This document shows, piece by piece, positions 11,561 to 22,120 of a DNA stretch of 64,000 bases. The notes under the pieces were generated by a model. It made no database searches. It worked only from the letters and a program-made list of their open reading frames with translations, and was not told the origin of the DNA. A program made the translations under genes and the position numbers. Within the stretch, counting starts at the first letter, position 1. Every line of letters starts with the position of its first letter. Source of the stretch: Scytalidium lignicola (Eukaryota > Ascomycota > Leotiomycetes); contig NCSJ02000020.1 of assembly GCA_002812745.2 (NCBI GenBank), positions 186,001 to 250,000 on the forward strand, given 5' to 3'.

Positions 11561-13540
11561 ATATGTATTATGGTACCCTTTAATGTGATAATTAATTAAT
11601 GAATCATTGGATATTCTTTTATATTTGGGGGTTTAAGCTCGCTCGGAGAAAATTTGACGTTCGAATTTTCAATGTCTTCAGAATAATACATAAACTGGAA
11701 GGTCACTGTATTGAGGGGATAGATTGAAATTCAATACACTTGAGAACCAAGCAAAAGGAGGTTGCCTATCATGTTCTGAACAGAGGCGAATCTTGTCAAT
11801 CTCTCTTTGGCATGGCTTCCCCGTGAAGATGCTAGGTCAGCCAATAGCAGCTGGGTTTGGACATTTTATCATATTGACTCGCAAGGCTTGAACCAGTGAT
11901 TAGAGATGAGAATGAGGGAGAAGGAATAGTTGTTCTTACCAATGGAGAAAGAGGTGGTTTATGCTGGTACCAGGGCCGTCCTTGGGATACAAAATGACGA
12001 AGTGAACGTTTATGGAATCCTTAGGTAAGGTGACAGAACTTTTAGTGGTTGATACAACGATGCTTCTCAAGCGAAACTTATCTCTGAACCACAAGTTGAA
12101 CATACAGAACTGTCGCCGTTTCTACCGATTCCAATGAATCAACGAGTACCCGAATATTCCAGCCCGAGTGCGGCTACAATTCCAATCACTAGTTCAACAC
12201 CGAGTCAAGAAATAAGGATAGATAGGCTGATAACCCTTACTTCTCCTATTATCATCGTTTGTCCGGCATCCTTTTCTGTATCAAGAATGGATAATGCAAG
12301 TGCTCCTTAGTCATAAGGAAGCAAGTAAACTCAAGAAAAGTTGCAAGCGAAAACCAGACTCTCCACCTTCAAATACTCATCGTCAACTACGGAGGCCATC
12401 ACACAATACAAGTTGTATTGAACACCACATTGCCGAGCGGGTAATATTTAACGTTCTTGCATAAGAACCGGACATAAATTCTCCGAGATTCTGGTGGCCT
12501 TCGTCATAGAAACCTTGCAATTCTAGTAGCACTAGATAGCGGCAAAGACTAATCTTGGATGCGTATGGTCTCGCAGAGGATTGAGATTCAGAGGTGGTAT
12601 GGGATCAAACCACCTTCTCATCTTGCAGTTCCTGAACAGCTAGTCCTCCACCCATGGTTTTAGAGTTAGTATATTACAATTGTCCTAAGAGTAGGTAGCC
12701 TGTAGACTTTTAGATAATATCGTGAGTTTTGAGAGCGCCAGAGGATTTTGGGATAAAGACACGACAAATGGAACTCCGTACAGCCAATGAACTTGCGATC
12801 CCGGGATTGTGTTTAATTCGGACCAAGAGTTGGTTCGACGCTATATTACCTTGTATCTAAAGGAAAATCCTCTCTTGCTAATTTTAGATCAGCCAAGAAA
12901 TTTATTTCATGCTTTACTTTCCCTGATGAAGAGAAATGTTGCCTTTACGTAATTAATCAAGCTTGAATCCAGATGGAGAGATCAGCTATTCTGAAATAAA
13001 GCACTAGAATGGTTGATCTTGCTCCTTAAAACTGGGATTATCTAGTTAGAAGTTAGCCAGGCTATCGGACAGACCTACAATATATATTTACTTTGCGGGA
13101 GAGGTACCAACCTTTCCGTTTATTCAGAAAGATTAGAGAGCTGCTACTGTAACGATATATTTTGAAACAAGAAGGGTAAAGTTAACATCAGTAGAGAGAG
13201 CTTTTCATAATCAGACTAAAGTGCAAGCGTTATATCCAAGCTGTATTGTGATGTTTCTGTGTAGATCAATTTAAGGCTGCTATAGTGATATACTATATCT
13301 AGATATCATACTCAAAAAATTCTCCCAAATGTAGCCTCAGCAGGGACTCTCAGAATACCCTGCACTGCTCTGAAGAGGTTTACTTGGCAGTCGCAGAGGG
13401 CTTAGCCCTTTGGAATGCAGATCTAGCAGAGGGCTTCCTAGTGTGCAACTTTCTTTAGTAGCCAATACTCTGCCCTGCAATAAATTTGAAGCTATAGATA
13501 TTTGTGACTTTATGCTGGTTAATGATTCTCCATAGCTTAT
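11561..13540. other. gene-poor 2-kb stretch
   Basis: No frame above 60 codons survives on either strand in this AT-rich interval between the convergent APC5 and IMP2 genes. I see no tRNA, clear terminal repeat or microsatellite. Confidence 0.45.
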
Positions 13541-14192
13541 TCAGCCAAATTGCGGAGCATCTTCTCCTCTTCCCTTAATAACCCTCGTCCTCCCCTTGAA
13601 TTCCCACCATCGAACGGACCCAAAGCTCTTCCATGGCCACAAGACATGTGTAACCCGTCCGGTTATGAGACTCATAGAAATTGGACCGTAGTAGTTTGAG
13701 TCTAGACTTTTCGTCCCATCTCTGTTATCCCCCTCAACCCAGACATGGCCAGCAGGAACTTCAGCAATTGGGTAAGGGTATGGGGCCCGAGTGTATACTT
13801 TATCTCCTGGAAGCGCTATTACGCGCTTTATTGCAAGAACTTCTGGATGATTTGGACTCCTAGAATAAACCACCATTAACTTCTGATATTCTTGGTGGGG
13901 ATTTCAAAGGACGCACCAGAACGTGACTAGCATACCACGACGAAGCTCCACAAGGGGATTCCATTTATTCACAAATCCCACATCTCGAGTAAGACTTTCG
14001 TTATAGCCTGAGTTTAAGTACGGGTACATGGAAGCTCCATTGATGATGCGCGTTTCTGCTACATGAGTATTGAAGAATATATACGCGGGGACCCAACTTG
14101 CTATGACCCAAGAGTAATAAGAAAAGTCTTTGACAAATTGATTAGGCTTGGTACCTCGGGCNAAAAAAAGTGAATATGCGGCTCGAAGCCAT
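13541..14192 (-). CDS. IMP2: mitochondrial inner membrane protease subunit 2 (S26 signal peptidase)
   Basis: Two exons, 14192-13917 and 13859-13541, give 197 residues when the n at 14162 is removed. The start then reads MASSRIFTFFARGTKP, followed by a membrane segment (YYSWVIASWVPAYIFF). With the n kept the frame instead begins at 14242 with an implausible leader. The catalytic Ser lies in INGASMYPYLN and the general-base Lys in AIKRVIALPGD. The substrate-binding box HVWVEGDNRDGTKSLDSNYYGPI is present in the expected order. The joined exon junction reads VTFWSPNHPEVLAIKR; reading through instead meets a TGA. Imp2 pairs with Imp1 in the inner membrane to remove sorting signals facing the intermembrane space. 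Confidence 0.92.
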
Positions 14193-14782
14193 GTTGTGTT
14201 GAGCCCCCAAGCAGATGAAGTTGGGTGGAGTGACAATGACAAGCGTCTCAGCCGTGTCTAGAGCCTTACTGTACCAAGTTGTGCCTGGATGCCTGAGATC
14301 AAGACGACCATTTACATCTCGAACTTCTACTTAGCTACCTTGGTGCATGCAAAATCTGGTTCGATTGGTTAGTCAGTCAGAACGATTCAGTATTTTCCCT
14401 TTTCTAGCTTCTAAGAACTAAGGTAGTGCAGCCCAGGCTCATGGTGTGTATTGGACAAGAGAAATATGAGGGTGGCAGATACGCATTCGGATTTGAAATT
14501 AGGTAACAGTAACATGAGATAGTTATTAAGTAGAAATATTAATCCGGGAAAATGTTGACTTTCAATCAATAGCATTAACATAAGTAAGGAACGATATGAC
14601 TAGATGTTCAGAAACAAAATTCTGGCTTACATCACAGATTATTACAAAGTGCATCAAATATTTGTTGTCATTGGTAGAATATAACTTTTTGCTAATTTCA
14701 ATAGAAAAGCTCATCAAAACCCAGCCAATTCAAATTACCAACTCAAACTCCATAAAGTAAATTTTGAATCAATTATCATACT
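14193..14782. other. intergenic, IMP2 upstream region
   Basis: This 590-bp AT-rich stretch lies upstream of IMP2 and downstream of the next minus-strand gene. No coding, RNA or repeat signal was found. Confidence 0.4.
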
Positions 14783-16522
14783 CTAGAAATCAAGCGTAAG
14801 ACCATCCACAGGGTTCTCGATTATATCATCATCGATCCGAGCGGTACGACGAATAGTAAATGACTTCGCCGATCTAACTATTTTGTGAGCAAGAGCAGCT
14901 GGCAAACTATGAGCATCGCGTAAGTGGTAATCATAATTCTTCAAAAGCACTTGATGACATTTCGAACAGGGAACGATCTTGATTACATCATCAAGTCTCG
15001 CCCGTAAAGGTAAGTCGATCTTTACTATACCCCCTTGGACAGCAGATAGCGAAGGATGTCGTCTTTTCTTATGAGTATCAAAGTCTCGGTCGTCTACAAT
15101 ATCGTAGCACGCCAAGCATCGTTTCAGACCATTCAAAAATATCGCTTTTCCTTTCCTCTCATATTTTTGCTTATAGTAGAGCCGCTCTCTTATTTGCATC
15201 ACTGACGATGATTCGTAAACCTCCACCATCTCCTGGAACGATCTTAGGCCAGAATGCACTCTCTGGAGATGGATCAGAAAGATATGTTCAAAGATGAGTT
15301 CGTTACATATCGCACACTTTCGCATAGCTCTGATTGAATTATCGCCACTGTGTCTGGTTGTTTTCCAGTCAGGGTTAGCAATCTTGGTAAGTGGTGTTGC
15401 CTTGAATAAGATCTTTGATTCTTTTTGGGATAGATTATGGACTCTCTGGAGATGCTTCTGGAATGAAGCACACCACGATAGCATGTTGCATTTTGGGCAA
15501 ACTTTTGCACAAATTTTCTGGGTTATCCGTTTTTGCCTTCGAGATTTACCGTAATGATATGTGTAAGGGGTTTCTGAGTATATTCGGGACGAGATAAATG
15601 CCTTTGGATAAGCAGGGGTCTCTTTGATGGAGACTTGAAAGTGCTTCTTGGAAATTTCCGAGTTCTCAGATGGTAAAGGCCGAACATGCTGGGAGATTTG
15701 GTACTGAGCTGAAGATTGAGAGTTCCCAGTAGACCCCTCCTGCATGTTGTTTGGAATATGTTGACTATGAGTAACACTTTGATATTGAACGGCACTTTGA
15801 CGGTTCTTGGTGAAAGCCTTTAGCTCCCCAGTTGAAAAATGTTGACAGTTCATGAAGTCTTCGCACTCTGATAGAAAAAACTGATTGATAGTAGGGATGA
15901 ATGCTTGCTCCATGCCAAGCTGTGATATGGCAGGTGGCGAAGAGTTGCCTAAAGATCCTGGGAAACTATGTGAATCGTCCGGAAATGATTGAATATCAGA
16001 GCTAGCAGGAGATTCAATCTCTTTAAACAGGATTAAGTTGTTGGCACCATTGTGCTTCCCAGAGCTTATAAGGTCCGCTATAGTTTGCAAATGTATATTG
16101 CCTTGGGAATCGATAGTCGTCGCGGTCTCAAACGACTCGGGGGAGAAAGCATCCTGCAGAGTGACTGGTTCGAAAGACTGAGACCGGAAAATGCATTGAG
16201 GGTATATGAATGAGTTGAAGTATTCAAATCCCTGGGACTGAAATGGGCATTCAACAGTTGACATTCCCAACCCTGATACCTGTCGTACGGACTGTTGGAT
16301 GCTATTGTCAGAATCATCTGGCCTCCAGTTGAGCAGGGCAGAGTTGTATAGACAGGCTTCTTCTTGATCTTGGCACTGCGGCGAGGGCCGAGAAAGGAGG
16401 CACGACTCCGGATAATGCTCCATCGAGTTTAAAGATCTTGTAAAGACCGCGAATAATTCTCGAGGATGGTCGGAATGCCAAGTGGGTGCGGGCTTGAAGA
16501 AGTAACTTAGGAAATAGAACAA
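14783..16522 (-). CDS. unrecognised protein with four degenerate C2H2-type zinc fingers
   Basis: One uninterrupted 579-codon frame. The N-terminal 320 residues are Ser/Gln-rich and probably disordered. The C-terminal half carries four spaced Cys2-His2 units with irregular linkers: CPKCNMLSWCASFQKHLQRVH, then CAICNELIFEHIFLIHLQRVH, CLACYDIVDDRDFDTHKKRRH and CSKCHQVLLKNYDYHLRDAH. Each keeps CxxC and H-x4-H spacing. The linkers are longer than TGEKP types, so DNA binding is possible but not assured. The annotated ATG at 16522 precedes a hydrophobic stretch; an in-frame ATG at 16423 gives a more ordinary start and may be the real one. It is divergent from SLA2 across about 2.1 kb. I cannot name an orthologue. 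Confidence 0.7.
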   Translation of the reverse strand: MFYFLSYFFKPAPTWHSDHPRELFAVFTRSLNSMEHYPESCLLSRPSPQCQDQEEACLYNSALLNWRPDDSDNSIQQSVRQVSGLGMSTVECPFQSQGFEYFNSFIYPQCIFRSQSFEPVTLQDAFSPESFETATTIDSQGNIHLQTIADLISSGKHNGANNLILFKEIESPASSDIQSFPDDSHSFPGSLGNSSPPAISQLGMEQAFIPTINQFFLSECEDFMNCQHFSTGELKAFTKNRQSAVQYQSVTHSQHIPNNMQEGSTGNSQSSAQYQISQHVRPLPSENSEISKKHFQVSIKETPAYPKAFISSRIYSETPYTYHYGKSRRQKRITQKICAKVCPKCNMLSWCASFQKHLQRVHNLSQKESKILFKATPLTKIANPDWKTTRHSGDNSIRAMRKCAICNELIFEHIFLIHLQRVHSGLRSFQEMVEVYESSSVMQIRERLYYKQKYERKGKAIFLNGLKRCLACYDIVDDRDFDTHKKRRHPSLSAVQGGIVKIDLPLRARLDDVIKIVPCSKCHQVLLKNYDYHLRDAHSLPAALAHKIVRSAKSFTIRRTARIDDDIIENPVDGLTLDF

Positions 16523-18643
16523 CTAGATCCATCCCCTCTCTTTAAAGCATTATGTGTCGACGACAAGAAAGAAAAGCGAGAAAGACAACCAATGGCGAAC
16601 CAGCATCGATGAAGATGCAAGGCGTGATAGGTGCTATCTACCGCCATAGTTCAAATTGGGCAGGTCCAGCGCTGTATCTGGGTGTTTGCATGTTTGTTAT
16701 GCATCTAACAGTATCGTCCAGTTCTCCCCCTCCCTACACAGCTTCAGGCACACATCGACACCATCTAGCAAGTCAGAGCAACCGCCCATCATGTGAAGAT
16801 CCAGATCTAGAGGAGTGGTCTAACGGAAACGGGAGACACACGAGGAGAGCATGGTCGTTTTCCCCAACGTTGAGACACGATCAGCCCCGATCATCCGCGA
16901 ATAAGGGCTTCCTTGGTACGAATCTTGCGTGTGACTTTGCCGACAATTGATAATCATGGACGATGATGGATACACATCCAAGGTCCAAAGCATTCGGCTG
17001 TCCAATATCAGTCACGGCGCATTGGCGCTACAGCGATTAAATTTGATAGGCATGACCGGCATGACCAGCATGACAGGCGCCGGAGCCTGTCTGGCTGCAT
17101 GCTGTTTCACATCCGAAGCCTATCAAATCCGATCGAAATTCTAGAAAGGTCGGTCTGCTTTTTTAGCAGGCTTTCTCTTGCTGTATCCTCTTGCATGATC
17201 TGCTTAGCTCGGACGCCTGTGGATGGGCGTCCGTTGCCTCAATGCTGATTCCGACTCGTTGTAATGGTAACTCTACTGTTATCCACCCGCACTACGGCCG
17301 AGGGGAACCCGTGATATGCAGTTGACACCGGCCGAACCTTTTGTTGGTCTAAGCCGAGCAGCCGTCTTTCTTGAATGAGTGAAGGAGGGCTCCAATCATT
17401 TTCCAACGATTTCCAACATTTTAATTATTCCAGAGTTGCAACCCGCAAAGTCGGCTTTAACGATGCCTCCAATACTGTTCGACTACAGTTCCAGCAATAA
17501 AGCGATACGAGGCAATGTTTGTCATTGCTGAAGCATACCGCTCTACTGTAAAGAAGTCAGTGGAGAAGTCGGCAGTTCCAAGTATGTCTAGTGCCGAGGC
17601 TCTGATTCATGTGTACTGTAAGCTAGAAATTGTAGGTAATGACGAGGTGGGAATGGCTGGAGGCAAAGACGAATCAATCACTTTCACAGACCTGTAAGGC
17701 CGCGGAAGACCTGCAACAACAGGGCGATATTAGCATTGGAAACACATTATCTGAATCCATTCACAGGAAGATTTTGACTGCAGGGCCTTCGCTGCTGTTC
17801 AGCAGTCTTACAGTTGAACTTATTCTATAATTATGCTTAAGGAACGTGATAAGGCTTTATTTTCCATCGTGAAAAGTTATTAATTCTCTACGATAGTCGA
17901 GGCTATTTGGCATGTCCCATATGGGACCTTCGGGATGGCGTATTCCAACCTTTGTGTGATCAATGACCTTTAGACTCAAAGAAAGCTACCTTGTTTTTCT
18001 GGAGATTAGGGAAATGAATCGACGCTGGTGCTTGTAGAAGTCACTGCCAGAAAGGCAAAGGGAAAGGGAAAGGGAAAGGGAAAGGAAAGGGAAAGGGAAA
18101 GAGAAAGAGAAAGAGAAAGAGAAAGAGAACTAAAATTTTGTAGGAACAGTNAAAAAAAGTCGTACGGTTTCCGTCCTAGATCTGTCAGTGATGCAAAACA
18201 GTCTCGTCAGTCTTCTAAATTTATATTGGCAAATAGGGATATTTAGAATCAGATTTAGACTTCCACGGGAAGAAGGGGTCTGCTACTGGTTTGAAAGATT
18301 TAAGTTTCTCTTTTAAAACTTGTCCCTATATCTATTGCTATACCATTTACATTCAATAGAAAACATATTCGTGATCACTAGATGATGGCGGATGAGAATC
18401 CAACCTAGCCTTCGTCATCGTTGTGATTATTTGTGCTTGTACGCGCAAGATGTGGCGTATGATTTCATAAGGTTGGTTCCTGGATAAGCCTAGCGTGTTG
18501 CGACGACGCATACAGTATGGTGCTAAGCCCGATTAGCTTATTTGGACGCCTTGCCAGCATCCTCCACAACAGAACAATCCGATTCTTCCCCCCTTCTCCG
18601 TATCCATTATCTCTAATTTCTTTGCATTGTTGGATTCGGTACC
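16523..18643. other. intergenic 2.1 kb with short hairpins and a purine microsatellite
   Basis: The region separates the zinc-finger gene from SLA2. It has two compact perfect stems: GACAGGC/GCCTGTC around 17070-17090, and CGGACGCC/GGCGTCCG around 17211-17234. It also holds the purine repeat at 18051-18129. Frames at 16552-16950 and 17515-17830 are short and featureless and are not called. Confidence 0.4.
18051..18129 (+). repeat. purine-only microsatellite (AAAGGG/AAAGAG hexamers)
   Basis: A run of about 80 bases is composed only of A and G. It moves from GGGAAA units to AAAGAG units, ends shortly before an ambiguous base at 18151, and lies about 515 bp upstream of the SLA2 start. Confidence 0.85.
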
Positions 18644-21600
18644 ATGGCGTTGAGCTATGCGCCAACCACCCGAAATATTGATCTCAGCAAGTGTGTCAAT
18701 CCGCAGCTTCCATCACGTTCTTCTAGCGTTTGACTGACCCGGCATGCTCTATATCTAGGTCTGAGAGCGAGCTTGCTGTTAATATTCGCAAGGCCACCAG
18801 CATAGAAGAATCGGCGCCGAAACGCAAACATGTTCGGAGCTGCATTGTGTATACCTGGGATCACAAATCCTCACTGTCCTTTTGGGCCGGTATGAAAGTG
18901 TTAGTCCTGCCCCATCTTTTAGCTGTTTCCATTCTGCGGAAATGCACTATGCAACTCATTGATGGCACTGCTTATCATGCGGTTGCTGACTTAATGTTAC
19001 TTGCAACAGACAACCGATTCTAGCGGACGAAGTACAAACCTTCAAAGCTTTGATCACGGTCCACAAGGTCCTCCAGGAAGGTCACCCACAGACTCTCCGA
19101 GATGCTATGGCAAATCGAAGTTGGATAGACAGTCTAAACAGAGGACTTGCTGGGGAGGGATTGCGCGGATATGGACCTTTGATTAAGGAGTATGTCTACT
19201 TCTTGCTAGCCAAGTTAAGCTTCCATCAACAGCACCCGGATTTCAATGGTACATTCGAGTATGAGGAATACATAAGCTTGAAGGGAATCAATGATCCTAA
19301 TGAAGGCTACGAAACCATCACAGATCTCATGGGCCTACAAGATAAAATAGAGCAGTTCCAAAAATTGATCTTCTCCCACTTCCGGAGCGGAGGCAACAAT
19401 GAGTGCAGGATATCAGCGTTGGTGCCATTGGTACAGGAGAGTTATGGAATCTATAAATTTATCACCAGCATGTTACGTGCAATGCATACAAGTAAGTCGA
19501 TTGGAAAGTAGATTTTTTGCGAGCGAAATGTCTAATATTATCATAGCTACCGGGGATGATGAGGCATTAGAACCCTTAAGAAGTAGATATGATGCTCAGC
19601 ATTATCGACTTGTCAAGTTCTATTATGAATGTTCCAATCTTCGGTATTTGACTAGTTTGATCACTGTCCCAAAGCTCCCACAAGATCCACCAAACCTGAT
19701 GTCTGAAGACGAAACTGCTCCCCGATTGCCGGAACGTCCAAGACAAGAAATTGAAAGACAGCCTACTCCTCCGCCTCCACCAAAAACTGAAGAACCAGAC
19801 GAAATCGGCGAATTCTGGAAAAACGAACAAGCACGTCAAAATAGGGAATATGAGGAGCAACAACGAGTTTTACAAGAACGACAAGCTCAACAACTTTACG
19901 CACAACAACAAGCTGCTCTCCAAGCGCAGAGAGATTTTGAGGAGCAACAGAGACAGCTTGCGGAGCAGCAACGCCGGGAGCAAGAAGCTTTATTTACGCA
20001 ACAGCAACAATGGCAAACTCAAGGCCGACTTGCAGAACTTGAACGCGAGAATTTTGAAGCACGAGCTCAATATGAACGGGATCAACTTATGTTGCAGCAA
20101 TACGACCAGAGAGTTAAAGCGTTAGAAGGTGAACTGGCGCAGATACAAAGCAATTATGGGCAGCAAATCAGCAGCAAGGATGACCAAATCCGTGCACTGC
20201 AAGAGCAAATCAACACTTGGAGGACGAAATACGAAGCGCTTGCTAAACTGTATTCTCAGCTTCGTACTGAACACTTGGATTTGTTACAAAAGTTCAAGGG
20301 TGTACAACTGAAGGCTGCATCTGCGCAAGAGGCTATTGATAAGCGTGAGAAGCTTGAGAGGGAGATCAAAACGAAGAATCTCGAGCTTGCAGATATGATT
20401 CGAGAAAGAGACAGGGCATTACATGAGAAAGATCGCCTTACCGGTGGAAATCGCGAAGAGGTTGAAAAGCTCAAGCGAGAGCTTCGTATGGCACTCGATC
20501 GTGCCGATAACCTGGAAAGAAGTAAAGGTAATGAGCTATCGTCGATGCTTTCTAAGTATAACCGCGAGATGGCGGACCTTGAGGAGGCCTTAAGGAAGAA
20601 GACCCGCGCCTTAGAAGATATTAGCTCTAAGTACAGCGAAGGCGGATCAGATGCAGAACGTTTATTACGCGAGAAAGAAGACGAGCTTGAAGTTTACAAA
20701 CAAAGCCTGGATGATACGTTACTCAAGCTCAATGAGCTCGAATTATCCCATGGCGCAACAAATCATGCCCTGGATGGAGAGATTGATACAATTCTTCTAT
20801 CCAACATCGGCAAGATTAACGACATCGTCGACTCCGTTTTGCAAAGTGGTGTGCAGCGTGTTGATGATGCTTTATATGAACTTGACTCTTCTATGCAAGC
20901 GGGTAATCAGAATGCCACTCCTTCTTATGTTCTTTCTCAGATTGAGAAGGCCTCCTCTAGTGCCACTGAATTTGCTACTGCGTTTAATAACTTCATAGCG
21001 GACGGACCTAACAGCACACATTCAGAAATTATTCGAACGATTAATGTTTTTGCAAGCTCTGTCGCTGATGTTCTCAGCAATACAAAGGGTCTTACAAGAC
21101 TTGCAACAGATGAAAGGAAGGCTGATCAACTTGTTAATGGAGCACGACAGTCCGCTCAATCAACTGTCAAATTTTTCCGTAGTCTACAGAGCTTCAGACT
21201 TGACGGCATGGAGCCTTTGCAAAAGACAGATGTAGTTATTAACTGTAATAACGAAGTGCAGATGAACCTCCAGAAACTTAACAAGCTGGCAGACTCATTT
21301 GCCCCTAGCAGTGGAAAACTGACCAACAATAAAGGCGACCTCGGCGATCTCGTCGATAGCGAACTTAACAAAGCTGCCGATGCTATTGCCGCAGCCGCAG
21401 CCCGTCTTGCGAAACTCAAGAACAAACCGAAAGATGGATATTCCACCTACGAACTTCGTATACATGACTCTATTCTCGATGCTGCCATGGCTGTTACAAA
21501 TGCTATTGCCAGATTGATCAAAGCCGCAACTCTCACACAACAGGAGATTGTTCAGGCTGGCCGTGGCTCGTCTTCCAAAACGGCGTTTTACAAAAAGAAC

Positions 21601-22120
21601 AACCGCTGGACAGAAGGTCTTATTTCGGCTGCCAAAGCTGTTGCCAGCTCAACTAACACTCTTATTGAGACTGCGGATGGTGTTCTTTCCGGTCGAAATA
21701 GTCCGGAACAACTCATCGTTGCCTCAAACGATGTCGCAGCATCCACTGCTCAGCTTGTTGCTGCTAGTAGAGTCAAAGCTGGATTCATGAGTAAGAGTCA
21801 AGAATCACTTGAGGAAGCTAGCAAAGCAGTTGGTGCTGCATGCAGATCTCTCGTCCGACAAGTACAGAGCATGATTAAAGATCGTGATCAAGAGGAAGAG
21901 AAGATTGATTATTCCAAACTTGGAGCTCATGAATTTAAGGTTCGAGAAATGGAGCAACAGGTAAGAATTCTTCAGTTTTTAGCTTGTTCACCGATGCTGC
22001 AATTCCTTAATAGATGCCTAATATATTCTGTTACAGGTCGAGATCTTACAGCTGGAGAATAATTTGGCTGCTGCAAGGCAGAGATTGGGCGAGATGAGAA
22101 AGATATCCTACCAGGAGTAG
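18644..22120 (+). CDS. SLA2: Sla2/End4 (HIP1/HIP1R-like) endocytic actin adaptor
   Basis: Five exons: 18644-18690, 18759-18899, 19010-19491, 19547-21960 and 22037-22120, giving 1055 residues with all phases closing. The N-terminal ANTH domain contains CIVYTWDHKSSLSFWAG, then QPILADEVQTFKALITVHK, covering roughly residues 1-270 and binding phosphoinositides. A proline-rich linker (PTPPPPPK) leads into a Gln/Glu-rich coiled coil from about 330 to 650. The C-terminal I/LWEQ (talin-like) actin-binding domain runs from about 810 to 1010. Intron 2 uses a GTTAGT donor. The protein couples clathrin coats to cortical actin. It is a classic flank of the mating-type locus and marks the left border of MAT here. 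Confidence 0.95.

Noticed and set aside
16552..16950. 132-codon ORF between the zinc-finger gene and SLA2
   Set aside because: It is probably chance: no domain, and it overlaps the expected promoter of the minus-strand gene.
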